In this document: positions 1 to 8,356 of the stretch, piece by piece
How the letters are laid out: each line of letters opens with the position of its first letter
Numbering within the stretch: position 1 is the first letter of the stretch
Assembly: GCA_045635745.1 (NCBI GenBank)
Contig: JAZTWG010000039.1
Location: 1 to 25,480 of the forward strand
Direction: 5' to 3'
Length of the DNA stretch: 25,480 nucleotides
Source: SIG78 sp045635745
Lineage (GTDB): Bacteria > Verrucomicrobiota > Lentisphaeria > Victivallales > Victivallaceae
Program-made: the position numbers and the translations under genes
Notes under the pieces: generated by a model
Database searches by the model: none
Seen by the model: only the letters and a program-made list of their open reading frames with translations
What the model was told of the DNA's origin: nothing

Positions 1-1
1 A

Positions 2-289
2 TTTTTTAGAAATATAACATGTGATGTTGAGTTGCTTGAAATAAAATTTGAATTTTATTCAGAAAAGGGAGATTTTCATCTTGCGATTCACGCTGAAAAA
101 AAAAGTAAAAATATTCCGGTGCAAATTAGTTCAAGCGACATTGACAAATTATACGAATATTTTTCTGCGATCCGCGAAAAATGTATCGAAAAATGGAATA
201 TTGCCGAATTGAAATTTTATCCTGATGGAACTTGGAATATTGATTTTGTTTACGGAGAAATCCCGGAAGTCGAAGATGACGAAGAATAA
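2..289 (+). CDS. Small acidic protein, 3' end only (unidentified)
   Basis: The reading frame is open from the left edge of the window to a TAA at 287-289, so this is the C-terminal part (about 95 codons) of a gene whose start lies outside. A TTG at 32 could be read as a start, but the frame continues upstream without a stop and has no convincing ribosome binding site there, so I treat it as internal. The visible part mixes beta-strand-like segments with a helix and has the pattern ELKFYPDGTWNIDFVYGE followed by an acidic tail (EVEDDEE). A W/F-rich 'YPDGTW' strand followed by an acidic end is seen in several small immunity-type proteins (DUF600/YezG-like), but the match is by eye and weak. No membrane segment or signal peptide is visible. 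I do not assign a function. Confidence 0.6.
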   Translation, partial: FFRNITCDVELLEIKFEFYSEKGDFHLAIHAEKKSKNIPVQISSSDIDKLYEYFSAIREKCIEKWNIAELKFYPDGTWNIDFVYGEIPEVEDDEE

Positions 290-330
290 CACCGCAAACC
301 AGAATTCATCCGGTAAATTCGTAAAGGTCG

Positions 331-811
331 TCAGCCGTTTTGCTGTATGCTGTTTTTGAACGGAGCGAATAGTAAAATAACTGACAGCCGACCAGGTATT
401 TCTGCTTGACGGAGATTTTCGGAGAAGATTTCGTCAAACTGCATCAAGCATCATTCTTGAAAAACTTTTCCGATTTTGGGGTCAAGAGAATTTTTCAGTT
501 CTTTCTTATAACCTCCACCAGACCTCGTTTTCTCTACAATCCCGTCATTTATGATGGAATTTTTTTATGCCGCTATTTTACCCAATGAATGGCAATGACT
601 TACAACATTTTACCCCCCCCGAACAGAGAACACTCATAAATGCGGTATTTTCTCCATTTGGGGTGTGTTTGCATAAATCATTCGCAATTTCTCTGTTGGT
701 AAAAGGTAGTCTGTTATTTGACAGATTGGCAATCTTGAGCAGAAAAGCCTTGTCTATAAAGATTTTCCGGCAAAGGCTTTCGGGGAACCTCTGCCGGAAA
801 ACGGATTTTGA
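331..811 (-). pseudogene. Possible decayed coding relic, several frames
   Basis: The roughly 530 bases between the first gene and the antiporter hold no intact gene. On the minus strand two adjacent frames read like pieces of one protein. One runs 811 to 578 and includes LPFTNREIANDLCKHTPNGE. Past a run of eight G (minus strand; C8 on plus, 613-620) a second frame reads INDGIVEKTRSGGGYKKEL and ends at 331 after two in-frame stops. No start codon with a ribosome binding site is present. The relic could be a degraded mobile-element or accessory gene, but no family is recognised and the resemblance to protein may be chance. The C8 run is a plausible site of the frame loss. Confidence 0.25.
763..801 (-). 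terminator. Stem-loop downstream of the antiporter gene
   Basis: The arms TTTTCCGGCA (763-772) and TGCCGGAAAA (792-801) are perfect 10-bp inverted repeats, with three further pairs after one mismatch. The hairpin lies 24 bases past the stop of the minus-strand antiporter gene, where a transcript end is expected. There is no long U run (only three T follow), so it may be a weak terminator or an mRNA 3'-end stabiliser. Confidence 0.4.
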
Positions 812-824
812 TTATATTGCCGGG

Positions 825-2234
825 TCAATTCTGATTTACAGAATCTTGCCGGTGCTTCTGGCTGTATTTATAGAGCAGCAGCGGAATTATTATGAATACT
901 ACCGTGCCGATCAGCAGAAATGCTATATAGCCCAATACATACGCAGTGCCTTTTTCCCTGATGCCCGGAGTCGGAATAAATCCGGTGATGATCGCAAAAA
1001 GCGAAGTAAGGAACGCAATCCCTGCAACCAGCCACATGCCGATTTTGCCGCCCGGTACCTTATATGGCCGGGGAATATCCGGCTTGCTGTACCGCAGTTT
1101 GATCGCCGCCGCGAACATCAGCAGATACATGACCATATAAAGCTGCGCTGTAAGTGCAGACATCAGCCAGAACGCACCGCTGATCGTAGGCATAAAAAGA
1201 ACCACCAGTGCCAGCAGCGAAGAGATCACGGCCTGAATTATCAGGATCGTGGTCGGCATTCCCGCTGCGTTGCGATGCTGCCAGCATTGGGGCAAATATC
1301 CCTCTTTGGCAACTTCCAGAACCCCTTTTGACGGTCCTAAAACCCAGGTTACCACCATGGTCAAAGCTCCGTACGAAAGCAGAAAACACATAATCGGTGT
1401 CATCCACGGCATGTGGAATATCTTGAACATCGCCGCAAATGCCTGATCAGCTCCGGCGGCAAGACTTATTTCGTTGGGCGGAATCACCAAGGCAATAGCC
1501 AGAGCGCCAAGTACGCTCAACAGAATCACCAGAAAACATGCTGTAAAAATAGCTTTCGGGAAATCCCGCACCGGATTTTTCATTTCGGTAACGTGTATTG
1601 CCGACATTTCCATCCCCGCCAGCGCAACCATCATTCCCGACAGCAGCATGAGCTGATTCCAGTTGCCGAGATCAGGGATTAATGCCTGGGCGCTGAATGC
1701 AATTTGAGGCGTTTTGCCTGCAATAATATAGCCAACAGCCATCAGAATTATTGCCGCCCCGGGAATCAGAGTTCCAGCCAATGCACCAGAACTGCTCAAC
1801 CATGCCGAAAGCCGCATACCACGGAAGTTCAGGAATGTAGCCAGCCACAACATGATCCAGATCGTGATCAGCACAAACCAGCGGTTCTGCGCCCACGCCG
1901 GATTGAACACATACGCTACGGACGATGCCACAAAGGTCAGAACTGCCGGAAACCACGGCAGATTTTCCACCCATTGCATAAAAACTGCCACAAAACCCCA
2001 TTTGGGGCCGAAAGCCTCTTTCACCCAAAGATAGACTCCGCCATCCTGCGGCCAGCTGGAAGCAAGTTCGGCAGAAACCAGTGCAGACGGCACAAAGAAG
2101 CATATTGCGGCCATGGTAATATAAAAGATCACGCTGTAACCGTATTCAGCTTCCGACGGCAGATTACGCAAAGATAATACCGCGGCAACTGTCAACAGCG
2201 ACATGGTCATAACGCTCATATAACTTTTTTTCAT
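825..2234 (-). CDS. APC-superfamily amino acid antiporter (GadC-like)
   Basis: A 469-residue polytopic membrane protein with about twelve hydrophobic segments, of the amino acid/polyamine/organocation superfamily. The N-terminal region (LRNLPSEAEYG, then a segment ending SAELASSWPQDGGVYLW, then FGPKWGF) follows the pattern of the glutamate/GABA antiporter GadC branch rather than the CadB/AdiC branch, whose first helix carries a GSG motif that is absent here. The frame is open further upstream, but the ATG at 2234 is chosen because AGGAG lies 8 bases before it. The gene starts 17 bases after the decarboxylase stop, so both are probably cotranscribed. By context it should import the decarboxylase substrate and export the amine, sitting in the inner membrane and giving acid resistance or a proton motive force. 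The substrate cannot be read from the sequence. Confidence 0.88.
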   Translation of the reverse strand: MKKSYMSVMTMSLLTVAAVLSLRNLPSEAEYGYSVIFYITMAAICFFVPSALVSAELASSWPQDGGVYLWVKEAFGPKWGFVAVFMQWVENLPWFPAVLTFVASSVAYVFNPAWAQNRWFVLITIWIMLWLATFLNFRGMRLSAWLSSSGALAGTLIPGAAIILMAVGYIIAGKTPQIAFSAQALIPDLGNWNQLMLLSGMMVALAGMEMSAIHVTEMKNPVRDFPKAIFTACFLVILLSVLGALAIALVIPPNEISLAAGADQAFAAMFKIFHMPWMTPIMCFLLSYGALTMVVTWVLGPSKGVLEVAKEGYLPQCWQHRNAAGMPTTILIIQAVISSLLALVVLFMPTISGAFWLMSALTAQLYMVMYLLMFAAAIKLRYSKPDIPRPYKVPGGKIGMWLVAGIAFLTSLFAIITGFIPTPGIREKGTAYVLGYIAFLLIGTVVFIIIPLLLYKYSQKHRQDSVNQN

Positions 2235-2251
2235 ACTTTTATCTCCTGAAC

Positions 2252-4546
2252 TTATTTTTTGATACACAAAGTACGGAAGCATGTCTGATCACCACGCCGT
2301 TCACGGGTGATTCCATGAATATCGCCTTCATAACCGGGGAACATATTTTCAAATTTTTCCCGGGCAAGCAGATATTCTGCAATGGCACGGGCTTCGCCGG
2401 AAACAGTTTCACCTCCCATCATTACCGGAATACCCGGCGGATAAGGCACCAGCATTACTGCTGCAGTCCGGTTTTCCAATTCTGATACATCGACCATTTC
2501 CACATTGCCGCGCACCACATGTGCCGCTGCTTCCACCGGCAGCATAGCGGGGTGCGGTATAACCTCAAAAGCACGGTGCATCAACTCCAGAAGCTTATGT
2601 TCGCGCAGATAACTGTGCATGGATTCGCAATGGGTTTTGAGTGTTTCGCCGCAATATCGTTCCGGATAACTTCTGATCAATTCCGGAAATACTGATTCCA
2701 GCGGAGTATCGGCATCGTAAAGTTTTTTGAATTCAAACAGTGCCGCCAGCAATGAGCCCTGTTTGGCGCGGTTGGTTCCGAGCGAGTTCAACAGTAAAAA
2801 TGAGTAATAATCAGTTTTTTCGCAGACAATATTGTGTTTGATCAGAAAATTGCTGACGATCGATGCCGGAATACCGCCGCGCTCAAGCATATTGCCGGAA
2901 TTATCAATACCGGGGGTGAGAATTGTGAGCTTGATGGGGTCAAGCATCACATAATTTTCTTCAATATCCTCAAATCCGTGCCAGTTATCCTGATCATTGA
3001 GTACCCATGGGGTTTGATTTTCTGCCAGATAATCGGTCGGGCAATCGGCAAACTCCACTGTATTGCCATTATATTTTACAGTCGGCGGCTGCCACATGCT
3101 GAAAAACCAATCCCCGTTCCGGCGCAGATTGCGTTCCAGATCCGCCATTTTCCGGCGCAGCTGGATAGCTTCCCGGATAATGTCGCCGAGAATCGTTATA
3201 CCGTTGTCTTCCATCATCTTGGTTGCCACATCCAGCGAAGCGATCATGCTGTACTGCGGCGATGTGGAGCCATGCATCATATATGATTCATTGAACAGTA
3301 CCGGATCGATCTGGCGTTCAGAACCATTGCGGATGTGCAACATCGAAGCCTGTGAAAATGCAGTCAGGAGTTTGTGGGTAGACTGCGAACAGAATACCGG
3401 GTGTTTGCTGTCTTTTGCCGCCATGCCGTAATGACCGGTATAGACCGGATGAAAATGAGCATAAGCATACCATGCTTCGTCAAAGTGGAAATTTTTTATC
3501 ATTTCATTACGGCAGCTTTCTGCAAAAATCGCCCCGGTACTGTAACATACGCCATCGTAGGTGGAATTGGTAAGCGCACTCATTTTTATATGAGGGTTTT
3601 TATCCGCAATCAAAGGGTGTTCCGCAATCCGTTTTTTTATGGAGTCGGCTGAAAATTCCGATAATCTGACCGGCCCGATGATTCCTCTGGCATTGCGGCG
3701 GGGAATCATATAAACCGGAGTTGCACCGGTTATAACCATGGCATAATTGAGCGATTTATGACAGTTGCGGTCGACCAGTGCAATATCTCCGGGCAGTACC
3801 TGACTGCGCCAGATGATCTGATTTACTGTGCTGGTGCCGTTCAAAACATAATAAGTTTGATCTGCGCCGAAGACTCTGGCGGAGTTGCGTTCGGCATCTC
3901 CGGCGGCGCCTTCGTGATCCAGCAGCGATCCCAGTTCCGGTACCGAAATGGAGAGATCGCTGCGGAAAGTATTTTCGCCGAAAAACTTGAACATTGCCAC
4001 TCCGGAAGGAGCGCGGAGAAACCCCTGTCCGCCCAGATGACCAGGTGTGTGCCACGCATATTTATAGCGTTCGGAATACTCCACAAGTTTTCCGAAAAAC
4101 TCCGGCAGAACATTTTCTGAATAACTCTTGACCCAGTTGGCAATACGTCCGGCAATAAATTCAACCGTATCGGCAGTTTTCCACAGACAGTCATTGATCT
4201 TATTCAGTACGCATTGCGGAAGATTTTCGGTTTCAAGGTGATCGGTCAACAGTATTACCGGAATTTTCCGGTTCCGGCTCCGGATCTGTTTCAGCAGAGT
4301 TTCCGGTGGCATTTTTTCGCTGCGCTGCTCAAACTCCAGATCCCAGTCGATCACCACACAACCAATGTCTGCCCGGCTGGAGAATATTTCTCCGGCATCT
4401 TCATAGCTTGCAGCAGAAATAACGCAGCAGCCGGAAGTTTTTTTCAATTCATTCAGCAGCTCACGCAAACGGTGTCCCTCATTACTGTTTGCAGAAAATT
4501 CTCCGGATACAACAAGTACCGGCCAATCAGCAAGTGTCATTTTCAT
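2252..4546 (-). CDS. Pyridoxal-phosphate Orn/Lys/Arg decarboxylase, inducible type
   Basis: A 764-residue fold-type I PLP decarboxylase of the large biodegradative group (E. coli AdiA, CadA and LdcC are about 710-756 residues). Residues 1-140 form the flavodoxin/response-regulator-like wing domain. The PLP domain follows, with WHTPGH (165-170), NCHKS (261-265, His stacking on PLP), HFDEAW (354-359, Asp binding the pyridine nitrogen) and SQSTHKLL, where Lys392 is the Schiff-base lysine. C-terminal markers include WHGF, LDPIK and YPPGIP. Some signatures are AdiA-like (FDEAW, GIIGP), others CadA-like (MWQPP, LTPG, GYEGDIHG), so arginine and lysine are both possible and no symbol is given. The ATG at 4546 follows a GGGAGAG ribosome binding site. 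It heads the two-gene operon with the antiporter downstream. Acts in the cytoplasm, consuming a proton per turnover. Confidence 0.95.
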   Translation of the reverse strand: MKMTLADWPVLVVSGEFSANSNEGHRLRELLNELKKTSGCCVISAASYEDAGEIFSSRADIGCVVIDWDLEFEQRSEKMPPETLLKQIRSRNRKIPVILLTDHLETENLPQCVLNKINDCLWKTADTVEFIAGRIANWVKSYSENVLPEFFGKLVEYSERYKYAWHTPGHLGGQGFLRAPSGVAMFKFFGENTFRSDLSISVPELGSLLDHEGAAGDAERNSARVFGADQTYYVLNGTSTVNQIIWRSQVLPGDIALVDRNCHKSLNYAMVITGATPVYMIPRRNARGIIGPVRLSEFSADSIKKRIAEHPLIADKNPHIKMSALTNSTYDGVCYSTGAIFAESCRNEMIKNFHFDEAWYAYAHFHPVYTGHYGMAAKDSKHPVFCSQSTHKLLTAFSQASMLHIRNGSERQIDPVLFNESYMMHGSTSPQYSMIASLDVATKMMEDNGITILGDIIREAIQLRRKMADLERNLRRNGDWFFSMWQPPTVKYNGNTVEFADCPTDYLAENQTPWVLNDQDNWHGFEDIEENYVMLDPIKLTILTPGIDNSGNMLERGGIPASIVSNFLIKHNIVCEKTDYYSFLLLNSLGTNRAKQGSLLAALFEFKKLYDADTPLESVFPELIRSYPERYCGETLKTHCESMHSYLREHKLLELMHRAFEVIPHPAMLPVEAAAHVVRGNVEMVDVSELENRTAAVMLVPYPPGIPVMMGGETVSGEARAIAEYLLAREKFENMFPGYEGDIHGITRERRGDQTCFRTLCIKK

Positions 4547-5067
4547 AATACTCTCTCCCTACGTTTTACATGGATTCTGTGAATCTTTTTTTTATTTGGA
4601 TCCAGAAGCAGACTCCATGTTTTTCATACCATATTGATATGGCATATGCGAATAGAGTTCCTGATATTCAGTGCAAATAATAAAAAAATCAATGGATATT
4701 AAGCGCGAAAAAGCTGGATTAAAATGATTATCGGCGAGTGGCTTATTTCCCGGTGCGGCTTTTATTTCAACAACGCTCTGTTCTCCTCCACCTCCCCATT
4801 TTCCCAATATAGATTATTTTTACCTACCCTTATTGGAACAGAGCTTTCAACAAAAAAATACAGGCATGCCATTTGCGGAGAAAGCCGTTCTCTGTTTTGA
4901 TTTTTATGCTTTTGAGAAATGTTTTCCGAAGAAATAGCATAGTTCAGCAAGATTGCGTAGTCAGCAACCATTCTGAGCTTCCAGAATTTTTTATGAAGAA
5001 AAAACACCCTCTTGATTTTTTCAAATTGCGAGCCAATAATAAAGTACTCTTTTTTTACTGATATGAT
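4547..5067. other. Intergenic region upstream of the decarboxylase operon
   Basis: About 520 bases between divergently transcribed units. Two short minus-strand frames (5073-4762 and 4807-4592) overlap in different phases. The second contains VVEIKAAPGNKPLAD, reminiscent of the end of ATPase/nuclease-like proteins, and the first ends near LYWENG, so a decayed gene broken by a frameshift is conceivable. No ribosome binding site, start or recognisable domain supports an intact gene, and I see no RNA gene. The decarboxylase promoter should lie in the part nearest 4546, but I cannot pick out a clear -35/-10 pair. Confidence 0.35.
4626..4645. promoter_or_regulatory. Palindrome, possible operator of the decarboxylase operon
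   Basis: The core CCATAT-TG-ATATGG (4629-4642) is a perfect 6-2-6 palindrome that extends outward with one mismatch to nine-base arms. It lies 80-100 bases upstream of the decarboxylase start, where a regulator of an acid-inducible operon could bind. Binding is an inference; AT-rich palindromes of this length also arise by chance. Confidence 0.25.
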
Positions 5068-5096
5068 TTGCAATCTACCAGCCTGTGTGATATATT
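5068..5096 (+). promoter_or_regulatory. Sigma-70-type promoter for the kinase/nucleotidyltransferase gene
   Basis: TTGCAA (5068-5073) and TATATT (5091-5096) are separated by 17 bases, 90 bases upstream of the start codon. Box sequence and spacing match several other promoters in this window. Confidence 0.6.
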
Positions 5097-5186
5097 ATCC
5101 CCGATATTTACCTTACTGTGGTATAAGCTTTTAGAGAAATATCATAAGGAAAAGTTTGTAACATAGCAGCAAAGAGCTTGAGAATT

Positions 5187-6326
5187 ATGAAGAAAGTTTT
5201 TGTATCAGGATGTTATGATATGCTTCACAGTGGTCATGTGGCTTTTCTGGAAGAAGCGGCCCAACTGGGTGATTTATATGTGGGACTTGGTTCTGATGCA
5301 ACAATCATGGAGCTGAAGGGGCGCCGCACGATCAATAGCAATGCAGAACGGCTTTACATGGTAAAAGCATTGCGTTGTGTAAAAGATGCCTGGATAAATT
5401 CCGGCTCCGGGATCATGGATTTTGAAAAAGAGGTTACAGAATTAAAACCGGACTTTTTCTTTGTCAATACCGATGGCTATACGCCTGATAAAAAAGCCTT
5501 CTGTGAAAAACTGGGTATAAAACTGGTTGTCAGCGAAAGAATTCCCGAAGCCGGTCTTCCGGCGCGTTCAACCACTGTTTTGCGTCAGGATTGCCGTATT
5601 CCTTACCGGGTGGAACTTTGCGGCGGCTGGCTGGATCAGCCTGCAGTTAATTCACTCTGCCCCGGATCCGTGATCACAATGTCCATAGAGCCGAACATAG
5701 TATTCAACGACAAAAGCGGCATGGCGACCAGTTCGCGCAAAAAGGCAATTGAAATGTGGCAGACTCAAATTCCCGTTGGCAATCGGGAAGAACTGGCCAG
5801 ATTACTTTTTTGTGTAGAAAATCCCCCGGGATCAAAAACGATCAGCGGCTCGCAGGATCAACTTGGCATGTTGCTGCCGGGGTTGAATAAATTGAATTAC
5901 AACAACGGATACTGGCCCGTTTCTATTGAATCCAAAACGGATTGCGAGACATTGGATTTCGTAACCAGGAACCTCTGGTTGGTGATGCTGCCGCCACGCA
6001 AAAAAGGATACGATGTTCATGGGAATACGCATATCAATGCTGTCAGTGCAAAAAAGTTGGCTGATGCTGCAGAACGGGCCTGGCAAGCGATTTTGGATCG
6101 TAATGTAAAGGCTTGGGGAGAAGCGACAAAGGATTGTTTTGCGGCGCAGATCGAGATGTTTCCCGCAATGATTACGGATGAAATGCGCGCTGTTATTGAA
6201 GAGTACAAAGATCAGGCATACGGTTGGAAAGTCAGTGGTTGCGGCGGTGGAGGTTATTGGATATTGATTTCTGACAAAAAAATCCCCAATGCGATCAAAG
6301 TAACCCCATGTTATAAGGATTATTGA
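5187..6326 (+). CDS. Bifunctional cytidylyltransferase-like / GHMP sugar kinase fusion
   Basis: A 379-residue two-domain protein. Residues 1-130 are a TagD/RfaE2-type nucleotidyltransferase: KKVFVSGCYDMLHSGH contains the nucleotide-binding HxGH (HSGH, 14-17), followed by GSD (35-37). Residues about 135-379 resemble a GHMP kinase: RIPYRVELCGGWLDQP (137-152) corresponds to the substrate-binding motif 1, SGMATSS (177-183) to the ATP loop, GSQDQLGM (221-228) to the QD motif, and SGCGGGGYW (350-358) to motif 3. Expected activity is phosphorylation of a sugar at C1 followed by nucleotidyl transfer to give an NDP-sugar, like HldE or Fkp but with a different domain order and kinase type. The ATG at 5187 is preferred to an upstream TTG at 5178, though the ribosome binding site is weak. 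It stands before a glycosyltransferase cluster it probably feeds. The sugar is unknown. Confidence 0.82.
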   Translation: MKKVFVSGCYDMLHSGHVAFLEEAAQLGDLYVGLGSDATIMELKGRRTINSNAERLYMVKALRCVKDAWINSGSGIMDFEKEVTELKPDFFFVNTDGYTPDKKAFCEKLGIKLVVSERIPEAGLPARSTTVLRQDCRIPYRVELCGGWLDQPAVNSLCPGSVITMSIEPNIVFNDKSGMATSSRKKAIEMWQTQIPVGNREELARLLFCVENPPGSKTISGSQDQLGMLLPGLNKLNYNNGYWPVSIESKTDCETLDFVTRNLWLVMLPPRKKGYDVHGNTHINAVSAKKLADAAERAWQAILDRNVKAWGEATKDCFAAQIEMFPAMITDEMRAVIEEYKDQAYGWKVSGCGGGGYWILISDKKIPNAIKVTPCYKDY

Positions 6327-6451
6327 CGAAGCTGGCGGCTATGATGTATAAAAAACATCAACATGATGCAGTTTCCCGGTAAAAATTTGGCAAAACGCGA
6401 AAAAAATTATATTATTTTCCGGCTTCGTTTAAACTTTCATATTAAGCAGTT

Positions 6452-6522
6452 CTGTTTTAACAGCTGATCATTGTGAAATTTCCCCTGAAAAAATTTTCAG
6501 GAAGTGTTTCGCATTAAAACAG
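6452..6522. other. Long nested inverted repeat in the 318-bp gap
   Basis: Outer arms CTGTTTTAA (6452-6460) and TTAAAACAG (6514-6522), a middle pair TGTGAAA (6472-6478) and TTTCGCA (6507-6513, one G-U pair), and a perfect 18-base inner palindrome CCTGAAAA-AA-TTTTCAGG (6484-6501) form one long imperfect hairpin with an 11-base left bulge. No T run follows, so it is not a standard terminator. It sits between the fusion gene stop and the promoter at 6573. The rest of the gap (6327-6451) shows nothing I can name. Confidence 0.5.
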
Positions 6523-6572
6523 TCGAATTCAGCGAAAGTCATCCAAAATCCCGGCTTAATATTACTTTTTAC

Positions 6573-6600
6573 TTGAAAAAACATTTCCATATGTTATAGT
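6573..6600 (+). promoter_or_regulatory. Sigma-70-type promoter for the glycosyltransferase cluster
   Basis: TTGAAA (6573-6578) and TATAGT (6595-6600) with a 16-base spacer lie 45 bases upstream of the first gene of the cluster, giving a short leader. Confidence 0.55.
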
Positions 6601-6644
6601 ATGCTTCAAGATTTTTTGTATTTATAAATTTCTGTGGTACAGCA

Positions 6645-7573
6645 GTGAGCAATAACAGTCAACAACAGACACCGCCGGTACTTTATATTGTATTCAACCG
6701 GTTGGAAACGGTCAAGCGATCTTTTGAGGCGATCCGCCAAGCGGCACCCCGCAAGTTCTTCATTGCTGCTGACGGACCGCGTGATTCACGCCCTGGAGAG
6801 GATGAAATCTGTCAGGCGGTACGGAATTACATCCTGAATCATATCGACTGGGAGTGCGAAGTAAAAGTCCACTTTCAAGAAAAAAATCTTGGCTGTAAAC
6901 TGGCTGTCAGCAGTGCTGTTGATTGGTTTTTCAGCGAAGTGGAAGAAGGCATAATTCTTGAAGATGATTGTCTGCCGGGTAAAGACTTCTTCCGTTATGC
7001 AGAGCGGCACTGGAATTTTACCGTGACGATCCGCGGGTAATGCACATCAACGGCAGTTGTTTCGGAAATCCCGGTGATTGTGGAGAATATTGCGGATTTC
7101 TCTATCGTTATGCCCACGTCTGGGGATGGGCTTCATGGCGCAGGGCATGGAAATTTTATGATGTTAATTTGAAAAATTTTACACCACGGAAAATGTATGA
7201 AATTTTTCCGGATGACCGGCGGCAAGCGGCGAGATGGAATGAGATCTTAAAAAATGTCATTAGCGATGCCCCCGGATTCAACACATGGGATTTCCAGTGG
7301 ACTTATACGGTTATGATTAATGGTGCATGGTGTGTTTCACCCGTGAAAAACCTTGTATCAAACATCGGTACTGAACAAAGCACGCACGATATGGATTCAG
7401 TTTCAAATGTTATTGAACTTTTTGTGTATAAAATGCCGGAAAAACTTTTATTTCCTGTGCGGAGAGATCCTGAAATTTATTTTTTTGAAAGAAAAATTTT
7501 CAATCTGTTTTGGAAAAAAAGTTCGTTTTTCAAAAAAGTATGTTCGTTTTTAAGCTCAAAACTGAAAATTTAG
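6645..7573 (+). pseudogene. Glycosyltransferase split by a one-base frameshift
   Basis: Two frames together make one protein of about 309 residues. The first (from a GTG at 6645) has PVLYIVFNRLETVKRSFEAI, AADGPRDSRPGE, NLGCKLAVSSAVDWFF and the DxD-like EDDCLPGKDFFRYAE (acidic triad at 106-108), the pattern of the hemolysin-HlpA-like GT-A glycosyltransferases. It then runs into nonsense and a TAA at 7038-7040. Starting near 7006, the next frame reads ALEFYRDDPRVMHINGS, exactly the family continuation, and goes on through YAHVWGWASWRRAWKFYD to a stop at 7571-7573. Restoring one base in the GCGGC at 7004-7008 joins the frames, so a single-base deletion (or a sequencing error) explains it. If real, the product is truncated before the rest of the catalytic domain. 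First gene of the cluster, 9 bases before the methyltransferase. Confidence 0.85.
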
Positions 7574-7582
7574 TAATCAACT

Positions 7583-8356
7583 ATGAAATGCCGAATTTGC
7601 AACAATGATACCAAAGAAATTTTTTCAGCGGAATTAATGAAAAAATATCCGGTGCATTATTCTTATTGCGATAATTGTCACTTTTTGCAGTTAAATGATT
7701 TATCTCATTTAAGTGAATCGTATGAAAATCCAATAAACCGGACTGACGTCGGATTACTTGCACGAAATTATCGTTTTGTTGAACAGTTGGCTGTATTTTT
7801 TTATTTTGCCGGAACAGCTGCTGGGCGTTTCCTTGATTATGGCGGCGGATATGGTGTTTTTTCACGTTTGATGCGTGATATCGGTTTTGATTTCTATTCT
7901 TATGATCCGTATACTGAAAATATTTTTGCGAAACAATTTTCTTCTGAACCGGAAGGAAATTTTTCAGCAATCACTGCGCTTGAGGTCTTTGAACATCTTA
8001 CCGATCCACTGGCGGTTATTTCAGATTTGACAGAACACACGGATTTGATAGCAGTAGGTACAAATTTATTGGAAAGCTGTTCTGATAATGATTATAAGAA
8101 TTGGTCTTATTTAGGGTTGGATCATGGCCAGCATATCAGTTTCTTTTCCACAGATACAATGCGTTTTATTGCCAAAAAATTTAACTTGAAATTTTATTCA
8201 GACGGCAAATATCTGACATTGTTTTCCAAAAAGGAGCTTTTGCCTTCCGCTGTCGCAAAAATCAGCTTGCGCCATCGTTTTTCTATTTTTTTTCTTGAAT
8301 ATGTTAAATTCAAAATGAAATCAAAGATATCATCAGACTATGAGTTGTTAAAATGA
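7583..8356 (+). CDS. SAM-dependent methyltransferase with N-terminal zinc-finger-like motif
   Basis: A 257-residue class I methyltransferase. The N-terminus has paired cysteines C3-x2-C6 and C29-x2-C32, a putative zinc site common in methyltransferases of sugar and polysaccharide clusters. The SAM-binding motif I is FLDYGGGYGVFSRL (83-96), motif II is near SYDPYT, and EVFEHLTDPL is the post-II segment of the Methyltransf_23 type. It begins 9 bases after the frameshifted glycosyltransferase and its stop overlaps the next start by four bases (ATGA at 8353-8356), indicating translational coupling. It likely methylates a sugar or glycan intermediate in the cytoplasm. Base use is noticeably AT-richer than in the metabolic genes of this window, as often seen in transferred glycan clusters. 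The acceptor is not predictable. Confidence 0.8.
   Translation: MKCRICNNDTKEIFSAELMKKYPVHYSYCDNCHFLQLNDLSHLSESYENPINRTDVGLLARNYRFVEQLAVFFYFAGTAAGRFLDYGGGYGVFSRLMRDIGFDFYSYDPYTENIFAKQFSSEPEGNFSAITALEVFEHLTDPLAVISDLTEHTDLIAVGTNLLESCSDNDYKNWSYLGLDHGQHISFFSTDTMRFIAKKFNLKFYSDGKYLTLFSKKELLPSAVAKISLRHRFSIFFLEYVKFKMKSKISSDYELLK

Noticed and set aside
763..801. Hairpin considered as a riboswitch or attenuator
   Set aside because: It is downstream of the antiporter stop rather than upstream of a gene, so a 3'-end role is simpler.
567..1331. 254-codon open frame on the plus strand
   Set aside because: Its second half is antisense to the antiporter, the translation is Arg/His/Gln-rich without motifs, and no start signal is present.
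4592..5073. Two overlapping minus-strand frames, one containing VVEIKA, considered as a broken ATPase/nuclease gene
   Set aside because: The similarity is a few residues only and no other domain motif is visible in either frame; described only as intergenic sequence.
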